A stretch of DNA of 64,000 nucleotides, taken from contig CAXXSC010000006.1 of NCBI GenBank assembly GCA_963668435.2, forward strand, positions 834,538 through 898,537. The letters are read 5' to 3'. Positions within the stretch are counted from its first letter, which is position 1; each line of letters opens with the position of its first letter. This document shows positions 53,768 to 63,250 of this stretch, one piece after another. The notes under the pieces were generated by a model. It saw only the letters and a program-made list of their open reading frames with translations. It did no database searches and was not told where the DNA came from. A program made the position numbers and the translations under genes. This stretch comes from G963668435 sp963668435 (GTDB taxonomy: Bacteria > Latescibacterota > Latescibacteria > Latescibacterales > Latescibacteraceae).

Positions 53768-56700
53768 ATGAATGACAAATCAAAAACGAAAAAAGAGCTG
53801 ATCGAGGAGCTCGAAAAGCTCAGGTCCGATTACAATTTCCTCCTCCATCTTACCGACAACAGCAGGGATGTCCTCTACCGGATGCGCCTGTCCGACGGTG
53901 TCTATGAGTATATGGGCGCTGCCGCCGAACGCGTTTTCGGCTATTCTCCCGATGCATTCTACGCCGCACCCGGCCTGACACAGGAAATCATACACCCCGA
54001 CTGGCACGACTATTTCCAAAAAGAGTGGAAGAAACTTGAACGTGGCGATCTGTCACCGTTTTATGAGTACCAGATTGTGCATAAGGACGGCCGTGTGCGC
54101 TGGATGCACCAGCGTAACCAGATTGTTACCGACAGCGAGGGGACGCCGGTCGCCATCGAGGGAATCATCACCGATGTCACCGGCAGGAAAGAGGCCGAAT
54201 CCGAACTGGCCATGATAATTCAGGCGATGGACAACGCTGTCACGGCGTTCTCCATTGTCGCCATCGGCGGCAAGATCATCTATGCGAACAGGGCTTTTGC
54301 GGCGATGTTCGGTTATTCGGTGCCGGAAAAAATTATCGGCGCGGATGTGGTGCGTGTTTTCGGCAGCATGCAGCGCTATCAGGATGTTCTGGCGATCTTG
54401 AAAAGCGGCAGGAATGTCGAGACTGAGCTTAGCGGAAAGAAAAGCGACGGCAGCGCTATCGAGGTCAAACTGTATGCCCGTAAAGGCACAAGGGCAAACG
54501 GCGAAACTATCTATTTCGCCACGCTGATAGATATCACCGAGCAGAAGAAAAGCGAGCAGGCGCTCAGGGACAGCGAGGCGCAGATCAGGAGTATTTTCCA
54601 TGCCGCGCCGGTGGGCATCGGCATATCGAAAAACCGTCAGTATGTCATGGTCAATGACCAGTACTGCCGCATGACCGGGTATGAGCAGGATGAGATCATC
54701 GGTCAGAACGCCCTCCTTGTCTCCAGGGATAAAGAATCCTATGAACGGCAGGCGGCGGAGAGTTTCAAAGAAATGATAGAGACCGGCTCGAGTACATTCG
54801 AGTCAGAAATACGCCGCAAGGACGGCAGCCTTTTCCCGGTCCTGGTCAACCTGACACCGCTGAATCCCGACAATCTCAAGGATGGTTTCAGCTTTATGAC
54901 CCTCGATATCACCGAACAGAAACGTCAGGAAAAAGCACTCAGGGAGAGCGAGGCCCGTTTCAGGAGCATATTCCGCGCATCGCCGATCGGCATCGGCATG
55001 GTCACCAATCAGCGGTTTGTAGATGTCAATGACCGCTACTGCCAGGATCTCGGCTACAGCCGTGAGGAATTGATCGGCCAGACCGGCGAAATCGTGTTCA
55101 GGAACAGCGAGGAGCTCCAGAGGATTCAGGACGAGAACTTCCCGACCTTATTCAAAGAAGGCACTGTCACCTACGAGTGCGACCACAAGAGGAAAGACGG
55201 CAGTATCATCCGCGCCATTAACAGTATCACCCTTCTCGACACCGAGGGGGAGGATAAGAGTTTCACGTTCGCCATGATCGATATCACCGAGCAGAAACGG
55301 TACGAGACAGCCCTCCGTGAAAGCGAAAACCGTATCAGGAGTGTTTTTGACAACGCGCCGGTGGGCATGGGTGTCTCGATAAAAAGCGTATTTCAGGAGG
55401 TCAATGACCAGTTCTGCAGCATGACAGGCTACACGCGCGAGGAACTTCTCGGCCAGAGCAGCCGGATTCTTTTTGAAAGCGATGAATACTTTGAGCAGTA
55501 CAGGGGCAGAGGCGGCCGCGAACTTGAAGAGAAGGGCACCACGACCTACGAGTGCGACCATGTCAGTAAAGACGGTGCCATTATACGTCTTCTGATCTCG
55601 CTGACATTGATCGATCCCGCGGATCCTGATGGCCCTTCTACGTTCATCGTGGTCGATCTCACCGATCAGAGAAATCAGGAGAAAGCCCTCCGTGAAAGCG
55701 AAAACCGTATCAGGAGTGTTTTTGACAACGCGCCGATGGGTATGGGTGTCTCGATAAAAAGCGTATTTCAGGAGGTCAATGACCAGTTCTGCAGCATGAC
55801 AGGCTACACGCGCGAGGAACTTCTCGGCCAGAGCAGCCGGATTCTTTTTGAAAGCGATGAATACTTTGAGCAGTACAGGGGCAGAGGCGGCCGCGAACTT
55901 GAAGAGAAGGGCACCACGACCTACGAGTGCGACCATGTCAGTAAAGACGGTGCCATTATACGTCTTCTGATCTCGCTGACATTGATCGATCCCGCGGATC
56001 CTGATGGCCCTTCTACGTTCATCGTGGTCGATCTCACCGATCAGAGAAATCAGGAGAAAGCCCTCCGTGAAAGCGAAAACCGTATCAGGAGTGTTTTTGA
56101 CAACGCGCCGATGGGTATGGGCATCCTTTTAAACAGTGAGTTCCAGGAGGTCAACGACCAGTTCTGCGATTTCATCGGCTACACGCGCGAGGAGCTCATC
56201 GGCCAGAGTACCCGGATCGTGTTCCCCAGCGACGAGGAGTTCCTGAAGATCAGACAGCTTTCCATCGAGGGACGGACGAGTGTGGGCAGCAACACATTCG
56301 AGTGCAACAACCGCCGCAAGGATGGTGAAATAAGGCGGGTCATTGTTACCCTGAACGCCTTCGATCCCGAAGACCCCGAAGGGCCCTACACGTTCATAAG
56401 TCTCGATGTAACCGAGCAGAAACGTAATGAAATGGCGCTTCTGGACAGCGAGGCCCGGATGCGGAGCATATTCAGCGCCACGCCGATCGGTATCGGTTTT
56501 GTCATCGACGGTGTTTATACCGAAGTCAATGACCGTTACTGCCAGGACCTCGGTTACACGCGCGAGGAACTCATCGGCCAGACCGGCGAAATGGTGTTCA
56601 CCAGCAGGGAAGAACAGGACCGGGTCGAACGCGAAAACAGCGAGGAACTTTTTGAGACGGGTTCGGCGACCTATGAGTGTGATCACCGCCGCAAGGACGG

Positions 56701-59473
56701 TACAGTCATCCGTGTCCTTATCAGCATGACACTGATAAGCCACAGGATCGAGGACGGTTTCGCGTTCGTTATGATGGATATCACCAAGCAGCGCCGTCAG
56801 GAGCGCGCGCTGGTAGAGAGCGAAGAGAGGATCAGGAGTATTTTCAGCGCCACGCCGGTGGGCATGGGTGTGGTGACCAACAGGAAATACGCGGAGGTGA
56901 ACGACCGCTACTGCCAGGATCTGGGCTTTACCCGCGAGGAGCTCATCGGCCAGACCGTGGGAACCGTTTTCGAGGACGATGAACTGAAAAAGGTCGTCAG
57001 GGAGTATCTGCCAATTATCCAGCAAGAAGGCACGGTCACTTATGAATGCAACAACCGCCGCAAGGACGGCAGTATCATCCGTGTCCTTGTCAGCATGGCA
57101 GTGATCGACACGGGTGATGACAACGAGAATTTCACATTTGTCATGCTCGATATCACCGAGCAGCGCCGTCAGGAACGCGCGCTGGTGGAGAGCGAGGCGC
57201 GGATCAGGAGCATATTCCATGCCGCGCCGGTGGGCATGGGTGTCACGAAAGACAGCATCTACCAGGAGGTCAATGACCAGTACTGCAGTATCATGGGCTA
57301 TGAGCGCGAGGAGATAATCGGCAAAAGCAGCCGCATTGTCTACGAAAGCGAAGAGGAGTTCCTTGAGCACAGGATGCAGAATGTCAAGAATATCATGGAG
57401 CATGGCTCCGCGACTTTCGAATGTGACCATATCAGGAAAGACGGCGGGATTATCCGTGTGATCGTGACCCTGATACCGATTGATCAGAACGATCCCGAAA
57501 GCCCCTTCACATTCATCCTGATCGACATAACCGAGCAAAAACGTAATGAAATGGCGCTCAAGGACTTGAACCGTCGACTTGAGGATATTGTTAAAGCTGG
57601 TAATGTGGGCCTCTGGGACTGGAATGTCACTACAGGCAAGGTCTTTTTCTCACGGGAATGGAAAAATCAGATCGGTTTTGAGGACGACGAACTTGAAAAT
57701 GATATCAAATCCTGGGAAAGCCGTCTGCACGCCGAGGATCTCGAAAAAACAAAAGAGAGTATCAAGGCCCTTATCGATGGCCGCAGCGACAATTTCGATG
57801 TCGAGTTCCGTATGCGGCATAAGGACGGTTCCTGGCGCTGGATAAACGCCCGCGGAAAACGGGCTGATTCCGGCAGAAGCGGTCAGACGCGTCTCATCGG
57901 CACCCACCTCGATGTCACCGCCGAAAAAGAGGCTGCCGACGCGCTCAAGAAAAACGAGGAGCAGCTCCGCATAATCATCGAAAACCTACCCGGTACTGTC
58001 ATAGCCCATGATTACGACGGCAACGTGCTCATTGTCAACAAGCAGGCGGAAGAAAAAATGGGCTATACCCACGATGAGCTTCTCGGGATGCATATAGATG
58101 AAATCGATCCATCCAGTGTTACTCGTAACGACCGTGAGAATCTCTGGCCAACAATCGCGAGTGAAGGTTCGAAGACATTCGAGGGTGTTAACCGCAGGAA
58201 AGACGGCACGGAATATCCCGTGGAAATCCACCTGACAGCGACACAGCTCGGCGCCACACCCATTATCGTTGCCATGACACTTGATATCAGCGACAGGAAA
58301 GAGGCTGAGAAAGAGCGCAGGAATCTTGAAGAACAACTTCGCCAGTCCCAGAAGATGGAGGCGGTCGGACGGCTCGCGGGCGGCGTTGCCCACGATTTCA
58401 ACAATATGCTCAACGTTATCCTTCTCCATTCGGAACTTCTGCTCGAGGATATCGAGGAGGACAGGCCGGAACACGAGGATATCAGCGAGATAGCCCGTGC
58501 GGCGAAACGTTCCGCCGATCTCACCCGTCAGCTTCTCGCATTCGCCCGCCGTCAGACAATATCGCCCAAGATTATCGATATCAACGAGACGATCGAGAGC
58601 ATGCTCAAGATGCTGAAACGTCTCATCGGCGAGGATATCGAGCTTGACTGGCATCCCGGCGACAATATCAGTTCACTTCGCCTCGATCCCGGCCAGATCG
58701 ATCAGATGCTGGCGAACCTCTGTGTCAATGCCCGCGATGCTATCGACGGTGTCGGGAAGATCACCATCGAGACCCGTAATGTGGATGTCGATGAGGACTA
58801 TGTACACGAACACAAAGAGTTTATGCCCGGCAGTTATGTCATGCTCGCGGTCGCCGACGACGGTGTCGGCATGGACGAGGAGGTGCAGCACAAGGTGTTC
58901 GAACCGTTTTTCACCACCAAGGGCCCCGGCGAGGGAACCGGCCTCGGCCTCGCGACTGTTTACGGCATCATCCGTCAGAACGGCGGTTTTGTCAATCTCT
59001 ACAGCGAGCCCGGCCACGGCACCGTGTTCAGACTCTATTTTCCCATCCACAAGGGTGTCCAGAAGATTATCAGCACGGAGAAGGGCCCGAAAGGCGCGAA
59101 ACACGGCAGCGGCACCATTCTCCTTGTCGAGGACGATGCCCTGAACCTCAAGACCACGACGAAACTGCTCACGAAAGCTGGTTATTCCGTTCTCGCCGCC
59201 CCAATGCCCTCGCAGGCGATAAAACTCGCCGAGGAACACAGCGGCAAAATACCCCTGCTGATCACCGATGTCATCATGCCCGAAATGAACGGCCGTGATC
59301 TCGCCGGCATCCTCCAGGAACGCTACCCGACCATGAAATGCATTTTCATGTCGGGCTACACCGCCAACGTGATCGCACATCACGGTGTCCTCGACCAGGG
59401 CGTGGTGTTCATCCAGAAACCCTACACGCTCAAGGATATCACCGAGCTTGTCAGCAAAGTTCTGAAAGACTGA
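53768..59473 (+). CDS. hybrid histidine kinase with twelve PAS domains and C-terminal receiver
   Basis: ATG 53768 after CGGAG gives about 1901 residues with no membrane segment. Twelve PAS domains can be counted, most ending in the DITEQK(R) motif; numbers 3-10 share the form RIRSIF...GMG...EVND(Q/R)(Y/F)C...GY(T)REELIGQ...YECDHRRKDG. Numbers 5 and 6 are encoded by an almost identical 375-bp tandem duplication (55311-56060). Then come HisKA (GGVAHDFNNML, phosphoacceptor His), HATPase (N box NARDAIDG, G boxes DDGVGMDEE and GEGTGLGLATVYG) and a receiver with phosphoacceptor Asp in ITDVIMPEMNG. It is a soluble multi-input sensor kinase; ligands and target regulator are unknown. Confidence 0.95.
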   Translation: MNDKSKTKKELIEELEKLRSDYNFLLHLTDNSRDVLYRMRLSDGVYEYMGAAAERVFGYSPDAFYAAPGLTQEIIHPDWHDYFQKEWKKLERGDLSPFYEYQIVHKDGRVRWMHQRNQIVTDSEGTPVAIEGIITDVTGRKEAESELAMIIQAMDNAVTAFSIVAIGGKIIYANRAFAAMFGYSVPEKIIGADVVRVFGSMQRYQDVLAILKSGRNVETELSGKKSDGSAIEVKLYARKGTRANGETIYFATLIDITEQKKSEQALRDSEAQIRSIFHAAPVGIGISKNRQYVMVNDQYCRMTGYEQDEIIGQNALLVSRDKESYERQAAESFKEMIETGSSTFESEIRRKDGSLFPVLVNLTPLNPDNLKDGFSFMTLDITEQKRQEKALRESEARFRSIFRASPIGIGMVTNQRFVDVNDRYCQDLGYSREELIGQTGEIVFRNSEELQRIQDENFPTLFKEGTVTYECDHKRKDGSIIRAINSITLLDTEGEDKSFTFAMIDITEQKRYETALRESENRIRSVFDNAPVGMGVSIKSVFQEVNDQFCSMTGYTREELLGQSSRILFESDEYFEQYRGRGGRELEEKGTTTYECDHVSKDGAIIRLLISLTLIDPADPDGPSTFIVVDLTDQRNQEKALRESENRIRSVFDNAPMGMGVSIKSVFQEVNDQFCSMTGYTREELLGQSSRILFESDEYFEQYRGRGGRELEEKGTTTYECDHVSKDGAIIRLLISLTLIDPADPDGPSTFIVVDLTDQRNQEKALRESENRIRSVFDNAPMGMGILLNSEFQEVNDQFCDFIGYTREELIGQSTRIVFPSDEEFLKIRQLSIEGRTSVGSNTFECNNRRKDGEIRRVIVTLNAFDPEDPEGPYTFISLDVTEQKRNEMALLDSEARMRSIFSATPIGIGFVIDGVYTEVNDRYCQDLGYTREELIGQTGEMVFTSREEQDRVERENSEELFETGSATYECDHRRKDGTVIRVLISMTLISHRIEDGFAFVMMDITKQRRQERALVESEERIRSIFSATPVGMGVVTNRKYAEVNDRYCQDLGFTREELIGQTVGTVFEDDELKKVVREYLPIIQQEGTVTYECNNRRKDGSIIRVLVSMAVIDTGDDNENFTFVMLDITEQRRQERALVESEARIRSIFHAAPVGMGVTKDSIYQEVNDQYCSIMGYEREEIIGKSSRIVYESEEEFLEHRMQNVKNIMEHGSATFECDHIRKDGGIIRVIVTLIPIDQNDPESPFTFILIDITEQKRNEMALKDLNRRLEDIVKAGNVGLWDWNVTTGKVFFSREWKNQIGFEDDELENDIKSWESRLHAEDLEKTKESIKALIDGRSDNFDVEFRMRHKDGSWRWINARGKRADSGRSGQTRLIGTHLDVTAEKEAADALKKNEEQLRIIIENLPGTVIAHDYDGNVLIVNKQAEEKMGYTHDELLGMHIDEIDPSSVTRNDRENLWPTIASEGSKTFEGVNRRKDGTEYPVEIHLTATQLGATPIIVAMTLDISDRKEAEKERRNLEEQLRQSQKMEAVGRLAGGVAHDFNNMLNVILLHSELLLEDIEEDRPEHEDISEIARAAKRSADLTRQLLAFARRQTISPKIIDINETIESMLKMLKRLIGEDIELDWHPGDNISSLRLDPGQIDQMLANLCVNARDAIDGVGKITIETRNVDVDEDYVHEHKEFMPGSYVMLAVADDGVGMDEEVQHKVFEPFFTTKGPGEGTGLGLATVYGIIRQNGGFVNLYSEPGHGTVFRLYFPIHKGVQKIISTEKGPKGAKHGSGTILLVEDDALNLKTTTKLLTKAGYSVLAAPMPSQAIKLAEEHSGKIPLLITDVIMPEMNGRDLAGILQERYPTMKCIFMSGYTANVIAHHGVLDQGVVFIQKPYTLKDITELVSKVLKD
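55311..56060 (+). repeat. tandem 375-bp duplication within the PAS kinase gene
   Basis: Two adjacent 375-bp copies (55311-55685 and 55686-56060), each one PAS unit of 125 residues, are nearly identical. The differences I see are GTGGGC versus ATGGGT near the start of each unit. The start of the following unit (56061 to about 56115) continues the match to copy 2, placing the exchange point in that shared stretch. Confidence 0.93.
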
Positions 59474-59649
59474 AGGAATCAGCATCGGCGGGCATCGGCG
59501 GATGCTTTATTTTTCAGTGAGGGGTGTGCATACTGGATTCGCTGTACTATGCTGCGTCATTGTACGCTGGTTTACATGTTCACCGGACACTACTGGTCTG
59601 AACCACTGGCATCGGCGGATGCTTTATTTTTCTGTGAGGAGTGTGCAAA
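59474..59649 (+). repeat. R1 units between the kinase and gluconolactonase genes
   Basis: A GCATC-GGCG-GATGC hairpin with T tail starts about 20 bases after the kinase stop, followed by GAGGGGTGTGCATACTGGATTCGCTG and a degenerate TACTATG/CATTGTA hairpin. A second GCATC unit (about 59609-59622) runs directly into the ribosome-binding site and start codon of the next gene. Confidence 0.85.
59583..59595. mobile_element. remnant of an IS4-type end with its target
   Basis: CCGGACACTACTG is the outer 13 bases of the terminal repeat of the IS at 4196, and it is followed by GTCTGAACC (59596-59604), the reverse complement of that element's 9-bp target GGTTCAGAC. There is no matching target on the left, so it is a truncated remnant of a past insertion. 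Confidence 0.7.
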
Positions 59650-60537
59650 ATGAAACGCCGTGAATTCCTCATTTCGACACTCGCATTCAGCGCCGCGGTA
59701 CCCTCATACGGCAGTGCCAGAGCGATTTCCGGCGACTGCCCGATCGAGACCGGCGCGAAAATCGACCGTCTGGCCACCGGATTCGTATTCCTCGAGGGGC
59801 CGGTCTGCGCGCCCGACGGTTCCATATTCCTCTGCGAATTCCGCAAGGACAAGATATATGTGCTTTCTCCCGGCGGCGAAACGCGTCTTTTCATGGAGGA
59901 CAGCGGCGGCATTTCCGGCCTTTTTTACGATCCGCAGGGCTGTCTGATCGGCGCGGGAAGCCATGCGCGGGCCTTGTTCGAACTTGCCGCGGACAGTTCG
60001 AAAACGATGATCGCGGACAGTCACGGCGGCAGGCGTTTCAACGCGCCCAACGATATCTGGATATCCCCCTCGGGCAACATCTATTTCAGCGACCCCAACT
60101 GGAACAACCGTCCCACCGAGACCGGCGGCGGCGCGGTCTACTGCCTTTCCGCGGACAGGAAACGGCTGTTCCCGGCACTGACCGAATTCGACAGGCCGAA
60201 CGGTGTTGTCGGCGACCCCGCAAGAAACCGTCTCTACGTGATCAACCGTGACGAGTTCACCACATATTTCTTCCCGATACTCTCGGATGGCTCCCTGGGA
60301 GAGAAAGTGCGTTTCGCCGGGGCCGGGCGCGATGGCATGACTGTGGACCGCGCGGGCAATGTCTACGTGATCGACGAGGAGCTCATGATTTTCGATAAAG
60401 ACGGCCGTCCCGCCGGAATTGTCGCGGTCCCGGAACGTCCCGCCAACGCCTGTTTTGCCGGAGAGGACCGTCAGACACTGATAATCACCGCCTCGACCTC
60501 GGTCTACGCTGTCCGGACCACTGTCCCCGGATATTAG
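59650..60537 (+). CDS. exported SMP-30/gluconolactonase-like protein, copy 2
   Basis: ATG 59650 with GAGGAG nine bases upstream gives 295 residues; a GTG at 59641 is less likely. The N-terminus MKRREFLISTLAFSAAVP is a Tat-like signal. The propeller motifs match copy 1: FLEGPVCAPDGSIFLCEF, FNAPNDIWISPSGNIYFSDP, RPNGVVGDPARNRLYVIN, DGMTVDRAGNVYVID, and both end in TLIITA(R/S)TSVY. It would hydrolyse a sugar lactone outside the cytoplasm. Its ribosome-binding site lies inside a dispersed R1 repeat (TGTGAGGAGTGTGCAAAATG), an unusual origin for a translation start. Confidence 0.9.
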   Translation: MKRREFLISTLAFSAAVPSYGSARAISGDCPIETGAKIDRLATGFVFLEGPVCAPDGSIFLCEFRKDKIYVLSPGGETRLFMEDSGGISGLFYDPQGCLIGAGSHARALFELAADSSKTMIADSHGGRRFNAPNDIWISPSGNIYFSDPNWNNRPTETGGGAVYCLSADRKRLFPALTEFDRPNGVVGDPARNRLYVINRDEFTTYFFPILSDGSLGEKVRFAGAGRDGMTVDRAGNVYVIDEELMIFDKDGRPAGIVAVPERPANACFAGEDRQTLIITASTSVYAVRTTVPGY

Positions 60538-60544
60538 GGGCAGC

Positions 60545-61085
60545 TGACCTTTATATTTCTGATAGGGATGTGTAGAATGAGCCGCTGTTCGGCTCTACGA
60601 AGCCGAACAGCGGCAATTAAGATCAGCATCGGCGGGGCGGAGGCCCCTTGTATATTTCGGTGAGGGGTGAGCCATTTGATACGCTGTTGTCGCTGCGACG
60701 ACAACGTGGGTGGTGAAATCAGCATCGACGGATGCTTTTTGTTTCTGATATGAATGTGCGGAATAGACAGGATTCCGGATTCAGAATACAGTTGAAAAGA
60801 CAGAACTCACCCTCGCGTGATAATACCATCAATAACATGGACATAGTGGAATCTTCCCCCTCTCTTTCAAAGAGAGGGGGATCGAGGGGGTGAGTTCATC
60901 ATGGTGATCTTGTCGCCCAGCGTTCGGCGGTGAAACGCCGAACAGCGACTCACTCTGCACGTCCTTATCTGAAATATAAAGCATCCGCTGATGCCCGCCG
61001 CCCCTGATCTCACAAGCCAGCGTACGATGATGCAGCATCGTACAGCGACTCGCTTTGCACACCCACATCAGACTAAAAAAGGGGC
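60545..61085. repeat. convergent hairpin-repeat block
   Basis: Forward units after the gluconolactonase gene carry TTCGGC-TCTACGAA-GCCGAA (60587-60609) and TTGTCG/CGACAA (about 60683-60705). Reverse units before the minus-strand pilin gene carry a TTCGGCG hairpin (about 60923-60943), TACGATG...CATCGTA (about 61022-61044) and GGGGC-CGCC-GCCCC (61081-61095), the last touching the pilin stop. Confidence 0.87.
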
Positions 61086-61093
61086 CGCCGCCC

Positions 61094-61531
61094 CTACCAG
61101 TGGAGTTGGCTTCCGGTGCCATCGTCAATCGCGCCGGTGTGGTTCGAGGTGTCGAGCGTGAGACCGTCCGTACTATCGCCGTCACGGTTGATATCGACGT
61201 TTTCCGTGGCAGTGGCAAGCCCGGCGCCGTCCCCGGTATCGTCGAAACGGAAATCGAATTTCGAGTTGACCGGCAGGACGAAATGCATCTGGGGAACATC
61301 GACATTGTCGAACGTGATATAGCCCTGAGTCGCGTAGAAATGTGAGACCTCGAGCATGATGATCTGGCTGAGGATGACTTTCGCCTCGCCGGTGCTGGCC
61401 TCGGTGACAATGGCCATGTATTTCGGGATGGCGACTGCGGCGAGTATGCCGACAATCACGAGGACAACCATGATCTCGACGAGGGTGAAACCGTGTTCGC
61501 CGCTGTAGGGGAGAGGGCTTTTGTGGGACAC
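61094..61531 (-). CDS. type IV pilin-like protein (pseudopilin)
   Basis: GTG 61531 after AAGGAG gives 145 residues. A short leader (VSHKSPLPYSGEHG) precedes the prepilin cleavage site G/FTLVEIMVVLVIVGILAAVAIPKY, with the conserved Glu5 and N-terminal hydrophobic helix. The globular part is short, ending DGTGSQLHW; the VDINRDGDSTDGLTLD stretch resembles a calcium-binding loop of GspG-type major pseudopilins. It may belong to a type IV pilus or type II secretion system, but no assembly genes are in view. An upstream in-frame ATG would add a non-conserved 38-residue extension. Confidence 0.9.
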   Translation of the reverse strand: MSHKSPLPYSGEHGFTLVEIMVVLVIVGILAAVAIPKYMAIVTEASTGEAKVILSQIIMLEVSHFYATQGYITFDNVDVPQMHFVLPVNSKFDFRFDDTGDGAGLATATENVDINRDGDSTDGLTLDTSNHTGAIDDGTGSQLHW

Positions 61532-61729
61532 GGGACGCTCCTTGTTTCGGCTGCTGTTATTGAGAATAGCATTATCACAATATAAGGGATTGCAGAAAAA
61601 GGGAAAGGAAAAATAAAATAAGCGGCAGGATAGAAAATAGAACACGGATTCCGCGGATTGGACTGATGGGCGCAGATTTTACTGAACTACCCCGCAGCAA
61701 GCTTCGGGGAATTAGACTCTCAGAGATTA

Positions 61730-62195
61730 ACGGACCTGCCCGGTCTTACGACCGTCCAGTGTTTGTCATCAGGGGCACCGTCACTTGACGGTTCCCCTGA
61801 AACCCCTCCGCAAGGTGGCAAGGCCACTTTTGGGTCAGATATAGCTGTGCAGATCGAGCCGCTGTACGATTCTGCGAAATCGTACGCTGGCCTGCAAGAT
61901 CAGCATCGGAGGCCACTTTTTGGTCTGTGAGTAATGTGCAAACTGCCCGGACAAAGGTGCTTCGAGACTTTGTCCTGAATTTGTGGGATCACCAGGTCAA
62001 CGGCCACTTTTTTATTTTTTCTTTTCTTATCATTTTTTTGTGGATATTCTGTTTCCAGGTGATCTCACAGGCCAGCGTTGTCGACGCAGCGACAACAGCG
62101 ACTCAATCTGCATACTCCTCTCAGGCCAAAAAGGGGCCGCCGCCCCTTTGGGAGAGAGGTGCGGAAAGAACCGAAAATTCGGTTCTTTCCGCAAA
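61730..62195 (+). repeat. R4-R1 composite, R1 variants and palindrome
   Basis: A CCGGTCTTACGACCG hairpin (about 61740) is followed by ACCGTCACTTGACGGT inside AGGGG/CCCCT, GTGGC-AAG-GCCAC, TACGATT-CTGCGA-AATCGTA (61865-61884), GGACAAAG/CTTTGTCC (61949-61975), a reverse TTGTCG/CGACAA unit (about 62076-62099) and the GCGGAAAGAACCGAA palindrome (62161-62192). The AATCGTA arm compensates for the changed TACGATT arm. No gene from 61532 to 62285. Confidence 0.85.
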
Positions 62196-62215
62196 ATATC
62201 TGTAAAGAAAACAAA

Positions 62216-62246
62216 AGAAGGCGACCTCGCGATCGCCTTCTTTTTT
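62216..62246. terminator. bidirectional intrinsic terminator
   Basis: AGAAGGCGA (62216-62224) pairs with TCGCCTTCT (62233-62241), with A residues before and T residues after. It lies about 40 bases downstream of the small minus-strand gene at 62286. Confidence 0.88.
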
Positions 62247-62285
62247 GCCCCCCTCTATCTCAGCGGGCTCCCGCCCATTGCCGAC

Positions 62286-62516
62286 TTAAAAAAGCCTGTC
62301 AAAACCCTTCTGCTTGAGACTTGTCGAATCAATACTTCCGGGACGTTTCGTACTCGAGCTCGAGATCGGCGACTGGACATTGTCACGCGGATTTGTCGAA
62401 CTCAGCATGTCAGTTACACCACGATCCTGTTTCTGCGCTTTCGAGTTGATCGTGATCTGGTTGTTTGAGGTCGAAAGTGTGCTGCTCGAATTATTTGACA
62501 AGGAAGAAGTATTCAT
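62286..62516 (-). CDS. 76-residue Ser/Thr/Asn-rich small protein
   Basis: ATG 62516 follows ACGGAGATTTGTA, a good ribosome-binding site; a start 26 codons further upstream has none. The product begins MNTSSLSNNSSSTLSTSNNQ, is highly polar throughout and ends KQKGFDRLF, with no membrane segment or signal peptide. It looks disordered. A bidirectional terminator lies right downstream. I know no family for it. Coding nature is supported by the ribosome-binding site, terminator and position but not by homology. Confidence 0.55.
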   Translation of the reverse strand: MNTSSLSNNSSSTLSTSNNQITINSKAQKQDRGVTDMLSSTNPRDNVQSPISSSSTKRPGSIDSTSLKQKGFDRLF

Positions 62517-62699
62517 TACAAATCTCCGTAGTGCGTGTAATCGTTTTTCACTAACGCCATATGTATTTTGCAAATTGCATGCCGAAAATGCCAACCTCCC
62601 GCAAGTCGCCGAACGGCAATAAAGTACCGTACAATAGCATATTTATATACCGCGATACTGATCGCGCCACCTGACAGTTTGTCATGACAATCTGTCACA

Positions 62700-63110
62700 C
62701 CAGGGGGCGGCGGCCCCTTTTTATTTCTGCACGGGGTGTGCAGAGTGAGTCGCTGTTCAGCCCTGCGAGGCTGAATGCTGGGTGGCAGTTATCAGCATCA
62801 GCGGATGCTTTTGGGTCAAATGGGAATATGCAGATTGATTCGCTGTTGTCGCTGCGTCGACAACGCTGGGCGGCAGGATCAGCATCACCAGGGGCGGCGG
62901 CCCCTTTTTGTTTCTGCGAGGGATGTGCAGTTTACACGGACAAAGATGCTTCGCGATCTTGCCCTGAGATTGTGAGCATCAATGGGTCGGCGGGCCCTTT
63001 GGGCAAAGAAAGAGGGGCAAGCGCCCGCATGCTTTTGCTTATCAATGGATTATATGCGCAGGGGCGAGTTATGTCTTCTAATCATTCTTTTATTATTTAA
63101 TCAAGAGAAT
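62700..63110 (+). repeat. R1 array upstream of the last gene
   Basis: GGGGC-GGCG-GCCCC with T tail occurs twice (about 62704 and 62893), with second hairpins TTCAGC/GCTGAA (about 62757-62776) and TTGTCG/CGACAA (about 62845-62866). A degenerate GGACAAAG type lies at 62938-62964 and a GGGTC/GGGCCC unit follows. The gap 62517-63250 has no gene. Confidence 0.85.
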
Positions 63111-63250
63111 TCCTCGGAGTTTACTCCGCTGCCGTTCATTCAGATAGCTCTCGACTTTCCTTTTCCGGCTTTCTTTCTCCGCGATTACGCTGTATCTTAA
63201 TGTCGCAGGGATTTCAAATCACACTATCATACATAATCCGGAGAGTATCA

